A DNA stretch of 64,000 nucleotides from Paracoccaceae bacterium (GTDB lineage Bacteria > Pseudomonadota > Alphaproteobacteria > Rhodobacterales > Rhodobacteraceae). Below are positions 33,599 to 44,590 of this stretch, piece after piece (the first letter of the stretch is position 1; every line of letters begins with the position of its first letter). The stretch spans positions 62,001-126,000 of the forward strand of contig JANSXY010000008.1 in the NCBI GenBank assembly GCA_024742695.1, written 5' to 3'. The notes under the pieces are model-generated. The model was not told the DNA's origin and did no database searches. It saw only the letters and a program-made list of their open reading frames with translations. The position numbers were made by a program, and so were the translations under genes.

Positions 33599-33992
33599 AG
33601 CGCGAGAGCATCGTGTAGTCCTTTCGCGGGCCCGTCACGGTCCACAGCGCCGACCAGCACGGCCAGCGAGCGAAACGATAGACGACGCGATAGGTATCGG
33701 GCGGGCAGAGATGCTCGGCCTCCGGCGCGGCCGGATCGAAGGCGTGGAACGCGCGCCCGTCGGCATGCTCGACCACGATCCTGCTGCCCTCGGCCCGCCA
33801 CAGGTAATGCCGTTCGGCCTGCATCGCCGGGTGGCCGGGCAGATGCAGGAGCCCGGTTTCGGAATAGGCCAGCGCCGCGCCGCGCCAGGCGAACGCCGCC
33901 GTGCCGGAAAACCGCAGGCACTGCCCGCCGGCGCGGTCGGCGATCCGGCGGGTGACCCGCCATTCCCCCGCGAAGTCGCCAAGCCCCGGCAC
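33555..33992 (-). CDS. DUF6314 family protein
   Basis: A 145-residue small beta-rich protein. It begins PGLGDFAGEWRVTRRIADRAGG and continues with strands (RFSGTAAFAWRGAALAYSETGLL, ERHYLWRAEGSRIVVEHADGRAFH) ending in YRFARWPCWSALWTVTGPRKDYTM, which resembles the lipocalin-like DUF6314 family. The start is placed at a GTG (33992) with AGGGGGG 5 bases upstream; the longer frame to 34058 would run into the purB start. The 3' end overlaps dddP by 44 bases tail to tail. No signal peptide. Function unknown. Confidence 0.72.
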   Translation of the reverse strand: MPGLGDFAGEWRVTRRIADRAGGQCLRFSGTAAFAWRGAALAYSETGLLHLPGHPAMQAERHYLWRAEGSRIVVEHADGRAFHAFDPAAPEAEHLCPPDTYRVVYRFARWPCWSALWTVTGPRKDYTMLSRFTRLPSAPDRTGSS

Positions 33993-34056
33993 CTTGCCCC
34001 CCTGTCCCTGCCGGGCTATCAGGCCGCGCGCGCACACCGGATGCAAGAGGCAGCCC

Positions 34057-35364
34057 ATGATCCCCCGCTATTCCCGCCCCGAGATGGTCGCCATCTGGTC
34101 AGCCGAGACCAAGTTCCGGATCTGGTTCGAGATCGAGGCCCATGCCTGCGACGCGCAGGCCGATCTGGGCGTGATCCCGAGGGCCAACGCCGAGGCCGTG
34201 TGGCGCGCGAAGGACGTCGAGTTCGACGTGGCGCGGATCGACGAGATCGAGGCGGTGACGAAGCATGACGTGATCGCCTTCCTGACCCACCTGGGCGAGA
34301 TCGTGGGCCAGGACGAGGCGCGCTTCGTTCACCAGGGCATGACCTCGTCGGACGTGCTGGACACCACGCTGAACGTGCAACTGGTGCGCGCGGCGGACCT
34401 GCTTCTGGCCGGGCTGGACCGGGTGCTGGCGGCGCTGAAGGCCCGCGCGATGGAACACAGGATGACCCTGCGCATGGGTCGCAGCCACGGCATCCATGCC
34501 GAACCCACGACGATGGGCCTGACCTTCGCGCGGTTCTACGCCGAGATGGATCGCAACCGCCGACGGCTTCGGGCCGCGCGGGCCGAGGTGGCGACGGGCG
34601 CGATTTCCGGCGCGGTCGGCACCTTCGCCAATATCGACCCGGCGGTCGAGGCGCATGTCTGCAAGATGATGGGGCTGGAACCGGAACCGATTTCCACCCA
34701 GGTGATTCCCCGCGACCGGCACGCGATGTTCTTCGCCACGCTCGGCGTGATCGCCAGCGGGATCGAGAACGTCGCGATCGAGATCCGGCACATGCAGCGC
34801 ACCGAGGTGCTGGAGGGCGAGGAATACTTCTCTCCCGGCCAGAAGGGATCGTCGGCGATGCCGCACAAGCGCAACCCGGTGCTGACGGAAAACCTGACCG
34901 GGCTGGCGCGGCTGGTGCGCTCGGCGGTCACCCCGGCGCTGGAGAACGTGGCGCTGTGGCACGAGCGCGACATCAGCCATTCCTCGGTCGAGCGCGGGAT
35001 CGCGCCGGATGCGACGATCACGCTGGATTTCGCGCTGCACCGGCTTGCCGGGGTGATCGAGAAGCTGGTGATCTATCCCGACAACATGTTGGCGAATCTC
35101 GACAAGTTCAAAGGCCTGGTGCATTCGCAGCGGGTGCTTCTGGCGCTCACCCAGAAGGGCGTGAGCCGCGAGGACGCCTATCGTCTGGTGCAAAGGAACG
35201 CGATGAAGGTCTGGGAGCAGGGCGCGGATTTCAGGGCCGAGCTCAAGGCCGATCCCGAGGTGACCGCCGCGCTGGACGCCGACGAGATCGAGGCGCTGTT
35301 CGACCTCGGCCACCACACAAGGCATGTCGACACGATCTTTGCCCGCGTTTTCGGCAGCGACTGA
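34057..35364 (+). CDS. purB: Adenylosuccinate lyase
   Basis: A 435-residue fumarase-superfamily lyase acting twice in purine synthesis. It begins MIPRYSRPEMVAIWSAETKFRIW, has TKHDVIAFL, HQGMTSSDVLDT, and the superfamily signature GSSAMPHKRNP near residue 265. The ATG at 34057 has AGAGG upstream; the frame stays open further upstream without homology. Single gene; the next gene is a small secreted peptide. Confidence 0.97.
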   Translation: MIPRYSRPEMVAIWSAETKFRIWFEIEAHACDAQADLGVIPRANAEAVWRAKDVEFDVARIDEIEAVTKHDVIAFLTHLGEIVGQDEARFVHQGMTSSDVLDTTLNVQLVRAADLLLAGLDRVLAALKARAMEHRMTLRMGRSHGIHAEPTTMGLTFARFYAEMDRNRRRLRAARAEVATGAISGAVGTFANIDPAVEAHVCKMMGLEPEPISTQVIPRDRHAMFFATLGVIASGIENVAIEIRHMQRTEVLEGEEYFSPGQKGSSAMPHKRNPVLTENLTGLARLVRSAVTPALENVALWHERDISHSSVERGIAPDATITLDFALHRLAGVIEKLVIYPDNMLANLDKFKGLVHSQRVLLALTQKGVSREDAYRLVQRNAMKVWEQGADFRAELKADPEVTAALDADEIEALFDLGHHTRHVDTIFARVFGSD

Positions 35365-35461
35365 CCGAAGGGCCCGGCCCGGCGCCCTTTCACGGCAGCG
35401 TGATTTTGAAACCGAATCGAGGCATGATTGCCTGTAAAGGCACATCACAAGGGAGATCGCC

Positions 35462-35611
35462 ATGCGCATCCTTCTCGTCACGCTTGCCCTGGCCGCGGCG
35501 CCGCTGTCGGCCGCCGCCATGTGTTCCAGCGAACGCCACGCCTCGATCAGCTGCGAGGACGGCAAGGTCTGGGACGAAGCCAGCCAGACCTGCATCCTCG
35601 CCTCCAGCTGA
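35462..35611 (+). CDS. Small secreted Cys-containing peptide (49 residues)
   Basis: A short gene with a clear ribosome site (AAGGGAG 6 bases before the ATG). The product begins with a signal peptide (MRILLVTLALAAAPLSAAA) and has a mature part of about 30 residues with three Cys: MCSSERHASISCEDGKVWD and ATQTC-like SQTCILASS. The Cys spacing and the GKVWDEASQTC stretch resemble the tail half of chitin-binding or similar disulfide peptides, but it is too short for a safe match. It lies 97 bases after purB. Function unknown. Confidence 0.7.
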   Translation: MRILLVTLALAAAPLSAAAMCSSERHASISCEDGKVWDEASQTCILASS

Positions 35612-35694
35612 GGCCCGGACGGGCCGGCGTAAGCTGGCCTTAACCAGCCTCGTGGCAAGGTCCGCCGGAGAATTCCTCGGCGGAGTCATATTCG

Positions 35695-36774
35695 ATGAGC
35701 GCGCTTGCCCCCCTGCCCCCACTGGGTGACCTGCCCAAGATCGGTTCGGGCGGCGGCGGCGGCGGAAGCACCGGGCATCTGAGCGGCCGGCAGAAGGCCG
35801 CCATCATCGTGCGGCTGCTTGTTGCGCACGGCGCCAAGCTGCCGATCTCCGAGCTTCCCGAAGACCTGCAGACCAGCCTGACCGAGGAAATCGGCCAGAT
35901 GAAGCCGATCGACCGTGACACGCTGCACGCGGTGGTCGACGAGTTCGCCGACAGGATCGAATCCATCGGCCTGTCCTTCCCGGGGTCCATCGCCGGGGCG
36001 CTGGACCTTCTGGACGGGCATCTTTCGGCCCCGGCGGCAAGCCGGCTGCGGCGGCTGGCCGGCAATTCCGGCAAGGCCGACCCGTGGGAGCGGATCGCCA
36101 GCGTCGAGGCCGACCGCCTGCTGCCGATACTGGAGGAGGAATCGATCGAGATCGGCGCAGTGATGCTGTCGAAGCTTTCGGTTTCCAAGGCCGCGGAGCT
36201 TCTGGGCCGGCTGCCCGGCGACAAGGCCCGCCGCATCGCCTACGCGGTGTCGCAGACCGGCGCCATCGATCCCGACACGGTGCGAAGGATCGGCCTTTCG
36301 CTGTCACAGCAACTCGAGGCGGTTCCGCCCAAGGCCTTCGATACCGGGCCGGTCGAACGGGTCGGCGCGATCCTGAACTATTCGCCCGCGAACACCCGCG
36401 AGGAGGTGCTCAAGGGGCTGGAGGAAACCGACCGGTCCTTCGCCGACGAGGTACGGAAGGCGATCTTCACCTTCACCAACATCCCGGTGCGGATCGACGC
36501 GCGCGACGTGCCGAAGATCATCCGCAACGTCGACCAGGCGGTGCTGGTGGCCGCCCTGGCCGGCGCCAAGGGCGACGATACCAAGTCCGCCGAGTTCATC
36601 CTCGCCAACATCTCGCAGCGGATGGCCGACAGCCTGCGCGAGGAAATGCAGGCCCTGGGCAAGGTCAAGGACAAGGACGCCGAAGAGGCGCAGGGCCAGG
36701 TCATCGCCGCGATCCGCGAGATGGAGGCCGAGGGCGAGATCTTCCTCGTCGCCGAGGAAGACGCGGACGAATAG
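35695..36774 (+). CDS. fliG: Divergent FliG-like flagellar motor switch protein
   Basis: A 359-residue FliG homologue. Residues 1-30 are a Gly/Pro-rich linker not usual in FliG; then the N-terminal helices (LSGRQKAAIIVRLL), the middle domain and a well-kept C-terminal domain ending AEEAQGQVIAAIREMEAEGEIFLV. Usual FliG has about 330 residues. The middle-domain EHPQR motif is replaced by EESIE at about residues 148-152. No other flagellar gene is nearby, so it may be a second, specialised FliG or the main one moved away. The ATG at 35695 follows a TTAACC half-site for CtrA at 35640. Confidence 0.85.
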   Translation: MSALAPLPPLGDLPKIGSGGGGGGSTGHLSGRQKAAIIVRLLVAHGAKLPISELPEDLQTSLTEEIGQMKPIDRDTLHAVVDEFADRIESIGLSFPGSIAGALDLLDGHLSAPAASRLRRLAGNSGKADPWERIASVEADRLLPILEEESIEIGAVMLSKLSVSKAAELLGRLPGDKARRIAYAVSQTGAIDPDTVRRIGLSLSQQLEAVPPKAFDTGPVERVGAILNYSPANTREEVLKGLEETDRSFADEVRKAIFTFTNIPVRIDARDVPKIIRNVDQAVLVAALAGAKGDDTKSAEFILANISQRMADSLREEMQALGKVKDKDAEEAQGQVIAAIREMEAEGEIFLVAEEDADE

Positions 36775-36812
36775 TCCTTCCCGCCGCCCCGCGCCCGGCC
36801 TAGAAGCCGGGC

Positions 36813-37730
36813 ATGACCGCCCCCGTCCCGATCCCCGCCCCGCAGGCGTTGGCGCAGAATGCCCGCGGCATCGCCATCATGCTGGCGGGCATCCTGTTCT
36901 TCACGCTGATGGATGCCCTGGCGCGTCACCTGATGCGTGCCGGTTACGACCCGATGCAGGTGGTCTGGGCGCGCTACACCGGGCAGTTCGTCTTCGTGAT
37001 GATCGTGGTGGCGCGGCACCTGCCGGGCATCCTGCGCACCCGGCACCCGGTGGCGCAGTGCATCCGGTCGATCCTGCAATTCGCGGCGACCTCGCTGTTC
37101 TTTCTTGGCCTCGCCCATATCGGGCTTGCCGAGGCGACGGCGATCATGGACGTGAACCCGGTGCTGATCACCCTGGGCGCGGCGCTGTTCCTGGGCGAAC
37201 GGATCGGGCCCCGGCGGCTTGCCGGCATCCTCGTCGCGCTGGCGGGCGCACTGATCGTGATCCGGCCGGGCGCGGGGGTGTTTTCCGCCGCCGCGCTGTT
37301 TCCGCTGGGGGCGGCGGCCTGCTACGCGGGTTTCGCGCTGATCACCCGCTGGATCGGCGGGCGCGACGGGATCTGGACCTCGCTGGCCTACGCGGCCCTG
37401 GTCGGCACCGTCGCGACGTCGGCGATGCAGCCGTTCGTCTGGCGCCCGGTGGCAGCGGGCGAGCTTTGGGGCTTTCTGCTGATCGGCGGGCTCGGCGTGG
37501 CCGGGCAGCTGTGCATCCTGCGCGCCTTCACCATCGCCGAGGCCGGCGTTGTCGCGCCCTTCGCCTATGTCGGGCTGGTGTTCGCCACGCTCTGGGGGTT
37601 CGCGTTCTTCGCCGAACTGCCGGATCGGTGGACGGTCGCCGGCGCGGCGCTGATCGTCGCGGCGGGGCTTTACGTCTGGTACCGGGAAACCCGGCTGGCG
37701 CGGCGGGGCGGGCCCAAGCGGCCGGCCTAG
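36813..37730 (+). CDS. DMT superfamily transporter (EamA)
   Basis: A 305-residue inner-membrane protein with ten predicted membrane helices in two EamA repeats. The first helix is GIAIMLAGILFFTLMDALAR and the motif AEATAIMDVNPVLITLGAALFLGERIG marks the end of repeat one; AEAGVVAPFAYVGLVFATLWGF repeats it in the second half. Family members export metabolites and amino acids, but the substrate cannot be told from sequence. It lies 38 bases after fliG and its end overlaps the convergent DUF1223 gene by 4 bases. Confidence 0.9.
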   Translation: MTAPVPIPAPQALAQNARGIAIMLAGILFFTLMDALARHLMRAGYDPMQVVWARYTGQFVFVMIVVARHLPGILRTRHPVAQCIRSILQFAATSLFFLGLAHIGLAEATAIMDVNPVLITLGAALFLGERIGPRRLAGILVALAGALIVIRPGAGVFSAAALFPLGAAACYAGFALITRWIGGRDGIWTSLAYAALVGTVATSAMQPFVWRPVAAGELWGFLLIGGLGVAGQLCILRAFTIAEAGVVAPFAYVGLVFATLWGFAFFAELPDRWTVAGAALIVAAGLYVWYRETRLARRGGPKRPA

Positions 37731-38428
37731 CGCAGCCGCGCCGCGGCGAGGATCGGGCCCGGCCCCGATTGCTGGACGATCACCACCACCGGTTCTTCGC
37801 CCGGCGCGGGCACGGATAGCTTCAGCACGCCCTGCCCGTCCCAGTCGCGCAGCACCGTCCAGCTGGTGACGATGTTGGCGTAGGTCAGCCGCCGCCCGGC
37901 ATTCTCGCCGCGCAGGATCTCCACCTGTCGCTCCGGCAGGTAGCGCACCAGTTGCACCACCGCCGGGCCGGGCAGCGGCGGGCGGGCCTCGGCGATGATC
38001 TCAAGCGTGCCGCCCTGCCGCGAAAGGTCGAGCCGCACGCGGGCGGGCTTCGCGCCATGGGCGCGGATCACGTCGGCCAGGTGCATCGGCTTCACGCCGG
38101 TCAGCCGGTCATGCCCGGCGACGATCATCTGCGGCGTGTAGATCGTGCGCGACCCGGCGGCGCGGGCATAGGCCTTCTGCCGCTTGGTGAACGCCGGGTT
38201 GGCGAAACTGTCGGCCCAGCCGATGTAGTCCCAGTAGTCGACATGCAGCGCCAGCGCGATCACGTCCTCGCGCGGGGCCAGTTCGGCCAGCACCGCATCC
38301 GCCGGCGGACAGGACGAACAGCCCTGCGAGGTGAAGAGTTCCACCACCACCGGCGCGGTCGCCTCCTGCGCGTCGCCGGGCGCGCCCGCGGACAGGGCGA
38401 TCATCAGGGCCGCGATGTATCTGATCAT
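37727..38428 (-). CDS. DUF1223 secreted thioredoxin-like protein
   Basis: A 233-residue protein with a signal peptide (MIRYIAALMIALSAGAPGDA). The mature part opens VVVELFTSQGCSSCPPADAVLAELA, the DUF1223 signature with a CSSC redox pair (Cys37 and Cys40) on a thioredoxin-like fold. HVDYWDYIGWADSFANPAFTKRQ and YTPQMIVAG are also conserved. It probably works in the periplasm, but the reaction is not established. Divergent from acnA. Confidence 0.9.
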   Translation of the reverse strand: MIRYIAALMIALSAGAPGDAQEATAPVVVELFTSQGCSSCPPADAVLAELAPREDVIALALHVDYWDYIGWADSFANPAFTKRQKAYARAAGSRTIYTPQMIVAGHDRLTGVKPMHLADVIRAHGAKPARVRLDLSRQGGTLEIIAEARPPLPGPAVVQLVRYLPERQVEILRGENAGRRLTYANIVTSWTVLRDWDGQGVLKLSVPAPGEEPVVVIVQQSGPGPILAAARLR

Positions 38429-38642
38429 GCACTGCGCTCCCCTGGGCTTGCCGACCCGGAGTAGACAAGCCTGCGCGGCTTGACCAATCAAGGTTTTGCG
38501 AGCCGCCGGCCGGCATTCGCCGCCGGGCATGGCAAATTGTGCACAACGGTATACAAAAAATCGGCCAGCCCCCTTGATCGCTGTCGGCCGTTGCGGCAAG
38601 AGGATTTCAGCAAACCCCAGACCTCCGAAGGGAGCCAGGACA

Positions 38643-41333
<2,691 letters not shown>

Positions 41334-41353
41334 CGCCCCGCGACGGCGAATCG

Positions 41354-41384
41354 AAAGGCCCCGCCGGGTTCGGCGGGGCCTTTT
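41354..41384 (+). terminator. Terminator of acnA
   Basis: GGCCCCGCCG (41357-41366) pairs perfectly with CGGCGGGGCC (41371-41380) around GGTT, flanked by AAA and TTTT, 20 bases after the stop. The AAA side gives a T-run on the minus strand only beyond the stem, so it mainly serves acnA. Confidence 0.85.
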
Positions 41385-41431
41385 GTCGATCCGGCGGGTG
41401 TTGCGCGCGGGTCCGGGCGATGTCCGCCGGC

Positions 41432-41977
41432 CTAACCCTCGGCCGCCAGCGCCTTTTCCAGCTCCGGCACGAAGCGCTGTTCGTAGTCGGACCCGACCAG
41501 CGGCCCGATGAACTTGAACGCCACCGTGCCGTCGCCGCGCACGATGAAGGTCTCCGGCGGGCCGGTCACGCCCCAGTCGACGCGGGTGCGCCCCCGGGGA
41601 TCGGCGATCAGCGCGAAGAACGGGTTGCCGTCGTCGGCGAGATACTCCAGCGCATTGCCCTCGTCGTCGAGCATGTTGACCCCGGCGACCCGAATTCCCT
41701 CGGCGGCCATCTGCAACAGCACCGGGTGTTCGGCGCGGCAGGGCGGGCACCACGTCGCCCAGAAGTTGACCACCGTGACCTCGCCGCTGCGCAGGTCGGC
41801 ATCGGTCAGAACGGGCAGGTCGCCCAGCGCGAGATCGCCCAGCGGCGGCGCCGGCCGGTCGATGAAGACCGAGGGCAGATCGTCGGGATTGTCGCGATGC
41901 ATGCCCCACCAGAACATCGCGGCGAGCGCGGCGAAAATCGCCGGCGGCAGGATCATCAGCGGCGAAAGCCTAGCCAT
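41432..41977 (-). CDS. ccmG: Cytochrome c maturation thiol-disulfide protein CcmG (DsbE)
   Basis: A 181-residue membrane-anchored thioredoxin facing the periplasm. One membrane helix (LMILPPAIFAALAAMFWWG) is followed by the active site FWATWCPPCRAEHP with Cys77 and Cys80, and GVTGPPETFIV with the cis-proline loop. It reduces apocytochrome c cysteines before heme attachment. Last gene of the sec-ccm run; its start overlaps the ccmD stop by 8 bases. Confidence 0.96.
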   Translation of the reverse strand: MARLSPLMILPPAIFAALAAMFWWGMHRDNPDDLPSVFIDRPAPPLGDLALGDLPVLTDADLRSGEVTVVNFWATWCPPCRAEHPVLLQMAAEGIRVAGVNMLDDEGNALEYLADDGNPFFALIADPRGRTRVDWGVTGPPETFIVRGDGTVAFKFIGPLVGSDYEQRFVPELEKALAAEG

Positions 41978-42128
41978 CGCGTCCCATCCGGTCTTCCTGC
42001 GCCGCCAGTGCCCGGCGCACCTTCGCCGCCCGCCACCAGCTGAGCGCCACGATCGCCACCAGCAGCGCCAGCGTCACCCCGTAGGCCGACAGCACGGCCG
42101 CGGCATACTTGCCGAGATCGGGCATCAT
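41970..42128 (-). CDS. ccmD: Heme exporter small subunit CcmD
   Basis: A 52-residue protein with one membrane helix (VLSAYGVTLALLVAIVALSWW) and a charged C-terminal end, the size and plan of CcmD, which helps release holo-CcmE from the CcmABC complex. It sits between ccmC and ccmG as expected. Two tandem ATGs (42128 and 42125) both overlap the ccmC stop; the first is taken. Confidence 0.88.
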   Translation of the reverse strand: MMPDLGKYAAAVLSAYGVTLALLVAIVALSWWRAAKVRRALAAQEDRMGRDG

Positions 42129-42853
42129 GCCATCCGCTCCCGCGCTTCCAGCGCCTTGAGGCGGCGCAGGCGAATCTCCGTGCGCGTGCGCAACAGCAGC
42201 AACGCGACGAACAGGCCCACGAAGCCCGCGATGCAGACGAGCAGCGGGAAATAGAACACGTCGGCCACGTTCTCTTCCTTGTCGAGGCTGAGCGATGCGC
42301 CCTGATGCAGGCCCTGGTTCCAGAAATTCACCGCGTAGCGGCTGAGCAGGGCAAAGACCGACCCGACAAGGCACAAAACCCCGGTCAGGTCCGCCGCAGT
42401 GTCGGGATTGTCGATCGCCTCCCACAGCGCGACATAGCCGAGGTAGAACAGGAACAGGATCAGGAACGAGGTCAGCCGCGGATCCCAGGCCCACCAGGTG
42501 CCCCACATCGGCTCGCCCCAGATCGCCCCGGTAAAGAGCGCGATCAGCGTCATCGTCACGCCGATCGGCGCCGCGGCCTTGGCCGCCAGCGCCGAAACAT
42601 GGTGGCGGCGGATCAGCCAGATCAGCGAGGCCACCAGCATCATCACCCAGATGTTGATCGCCATCATCGCCGAGGGCACGTGGATGTAGATGATCTTGAC
42701 CGTCGATCCCTGCTTGTAGTCGTCCGGCGTGAAGAAGAATCCCCAGACCAGGCCGACGACCAGCGCCACGGCCGACAGCGCCGCGACCCAGGGCAGAAGC
42801 CAGCCCGAGGTCTGCATGAACTTTTTCGGGTTCGCGTATTCCCAGATCGACAT
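42125..42853 (-). CDS. ccmC: Heme exporter CcmC
   Basis: A 242-residue inner-membrane protein with six helices that loads heme onto CcmE. The tryptophan-rich WGTWWAWDPRLTSFLILFLF motif (about residues 117-136) binds heme, and His residues in KIIYIHVPSAMM and NFWNQGLHQGASL are the expected axial ligands. It begins MSIWEYANPKKFMQ. A 55-base gap separates it from ccmB, the largest in the ccm part of the run. Confidence 0.97.
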   Translation of the reverse strand: MSIWEYANPKKFMQTSGWLLPWVAALSAVALVVGLVWGFFFTPDDYKQGSTVKIIYIHVPSAMMAINIWVMMLVASLIWLIRRHHVSALAAKAAAPIGVTMTLIALFTGAIWGEPMWGTWWAWDPRLTSFLILFLFYLGYVALWEAIDNPDTAADLTGVLCLVGSVFALLSRYAVNFWNQGLHQGASLSLDKEENVADVFYFPLLVCIAGFVGLFVALLLLRTRTEIRLRRLKALEARERMA

Positions 42854-42908
42854 GAGGCGGGTGTAGGGGTCTTTTTCGCGGGTCTCAACTCAAATTCGCG
42901 CGGGCGCC

Positions 42909-43565
42909 TCAGCGCAGATTGACGCGGATCGCCGCGGCAGAGGCGAAGGGCAGAAGCGCCACCGCCGCCGCGGTGATCCCGGCCAGAAGCAGAAGCGGCG
43001 TCGCGGTCTCCATCCCCATCGCGCCGCGGCGGCTGACCTCGGCGCCGAAGATCAGCGTCGGCACGTAAAGCGGCAGCACCAGCAGCGACAGCAGCAGGCC
43101 GCCGCGCTTCAGCCCGACGGTCAGCGCCGCGCCGAAGGTGCCGATCACCGACAGCGCCGGGGTGCCGATCGCCAGCGACAGCGTGACCCAGGCGAAGCCC
43201 GGCTGCGGCAGGTTCAGAAGCACCCCGAAGACCGGTGCGGCCAGCGTCAGCGGCAGGCCGGTCGTCACCCAGTGCGCCGCGGCCTTCATCGTCACCACGC
43301 CCTCCAGCGGGATCGGCGCGGTCGCCAGCAGGTCGAGCGATCCGTCCTCGTAGTCCAGCGCGAGAATCCGGTCGAGCGACAGCAGACAGGCCAGCAGCGC
43401 GCCGACCCACAGGATACCCGGCGCGATCTTCGCCAGCGTCGCGCCCTCGGGCCCGACACCGAAGGGCACCAGCACCGTCACGATCAGGAAGAACGCAAGC
43501 CCGAGGCCGAAGCCGCCGCCGGCGCGGATCGCCAGCCTGAGGTCACGGATCACCAGCGCGATCAT
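42909..43565 (-). CDS. ccmB: Heme exporter permease CcmB
   Basis: A 218-residue membrane subunit of the CcmABCD ABC complex with about six helices. [30 protein letters not shown] and LEDGSLDL-like [14 protein letters not shown] are typical of CcmB. It overlaps ccmA by 4 bases (ATGA), and works with it to release heme-loaded CcmE. Confidence 0.96.
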   Translation of the reverse strand: MIALVIRDLRLAIRAGGGFGLGLAFFLIVTVLVPFGVGPEGATLAKIAPGILWVGALLACLLSLDRILALDYEDGSLDLLATAPIPLEGVVTMKAAAHWVTTGLPLTLAAPVFGVLLNLPQPGFAWVTLSLAIGTPALSVIGTFGAALTVGLKRGGLLLSLLVLPLYVPTLIFGAEVSRRGAMGMETATPLLLLAGITAAAVALLPFASAAAIRVNLR

Positions 43566-44209
43566 GCGAAGGCCCCGTCGAAGGAGCGGTCGAACTCGCC
43601 CGAAATCCCGCCCTCGCCCGGCGGCCTCGCCTTGAAGGCGCCGAGATCGAGCACCCGCGCCTCGGGCAGGCCCAGATCGATATGGGTGGCGATCACCGCC
43701 ATGCCGCCGGCGGCCAGATGGCCGCGCACCGCCTCGCCGAACAGCGCGACCGAGGCGGTATCGAGCGAGACGGTCGGCTCGTCCAGCACCCAGACCGGGC
43801 GGCCGGTGACCAGCAGCCGCGCCAGCCCCAGCCGCCGCTTCTGGCCCGCCGACAGGCTCATCGCCGGGCGCGGGGCCAGCTGCGACAGGTTCATTCGCTC
43901 CATCGCGGCGGCGACGGCGGACGCGCCGGTGCCGTAGACCGCCGCCCAGAACGCGAGGTTCTCCGCCACCGTCAGCGTCGCCTTCAGCCCGTCAGCATGG
44001 GCGGCATAGGCGATCGCCTCGGCCGGCAGGCTCATCGTGCCCGCCAGCGGGGGTTGCAGCCCCGCCAGCGTGCGCAGCAGCGTGGTCTTGCCGATCCCGT
44101 TCGGCCCGCGCAGGATCAGCGCCTCGCCCCCCGCCACGGCAAAGCCCAGCCCCTCCAGCACGGGCACCCCGCCGCGCGCGACGGCAAGATCGGAAACGCT
44201 GAGGTCCAT
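43562..44209 (-). CDS. ccmA: Heme exporter ATPase CcmA
   Basis: A 215-residue ABC ATPase. Walker A GPNGIGKT is at 35-42, the signature [15 protein letters not shown] is in the middle, and Walker [13 protein letters not shown] follows, with the switch His in [10 protein letters not shown]. It drives CcmE release. It follows the Mth938-like gene by 9 bases and overlaps ccmB. Confidence 0.97.
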   Translation of the reverse strand: MDLSVSDLAVARGGVPVLEGLGFAVAGGEALILRGPNGIGKTTLLRTLAGLQPPLAGTMSLPAEAIAYAAHADGLKATLTVAENLAFWAAVYGTGASAVAAAMERMNLSQLAPRPAMSLSAGQKRRLGLARLLVTGRPVWVLDEPTVSLDTASVALFGEAVRGHLAAGGMAVIATHIDLGLPEARVLDLGAFKARPPGEGGISGEFDRSFDGAFA

Positions 44210-44218
44210 GCCCCGGCC

Positions 44219-44590
44219 CTACCCCGCCGCCGGCGCGACCGGCAAGAGCGCCGCGGCCACCCGCCGCCCCTCGGACAGAAGCACGTTGAAGGTGCGCGCC
44301 GCGGCGGGCGTGGCCATGTTTTCCACCCCGAGGCCCGCCGCCTCTAGCGTGTCGCGGAACGCCCGGGGCAGATGCGCGGTGTCCGCCCCGGTCCCGATGA
44401 ACAGCACATCGACATCGCCGGCCAGCGCCAGCAGGCTTTCGGTATCGCCGTAGCCGCCCCAGGCCACGTGATCGGCGCCGCGCAGCAGCACCGGCCCCTC
44501 GACCACCTGCCCGGCGATCCGGAAGAACCCCGGCCCGTAGCCGTCCACCGGCACCAGCCCGCCGAAACTCGCCTCGTTCAGTCGCATCAC
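44219..44590 (-). CDS. Mth938-like domain protein (DUF498)
   Basis: A 123-residue cytosolic protein. FGGLVPVDGYGPGFFRIAGQVVEGPVLL and DVLFIGTGADTAHLPRAFRDTLEAAG followed by ENMATPAAARTFNVLLSEGRRVAAALLP are the signature of the Mth938/DUF498 family, related to a mitochondrial complex I assembly factor (NDUFAF3). In alphaproteobacteria the gene is often near secDF. The start overlaps the TSUP gene stop by 4 bases. Function here is unproven. Confidence 0.9.
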   Translation of the reverse strand: MMRLNEASFGGLVPVDGYGPGFFRIAGQVVEGPVLLRGADHVAWGGYGDTESLLALAGDVDVLFIGTGADTAHLPRAFRDTLEAAGLGVENMATPAAARTFNVLLSEGRRVAAALLPVAPAAG

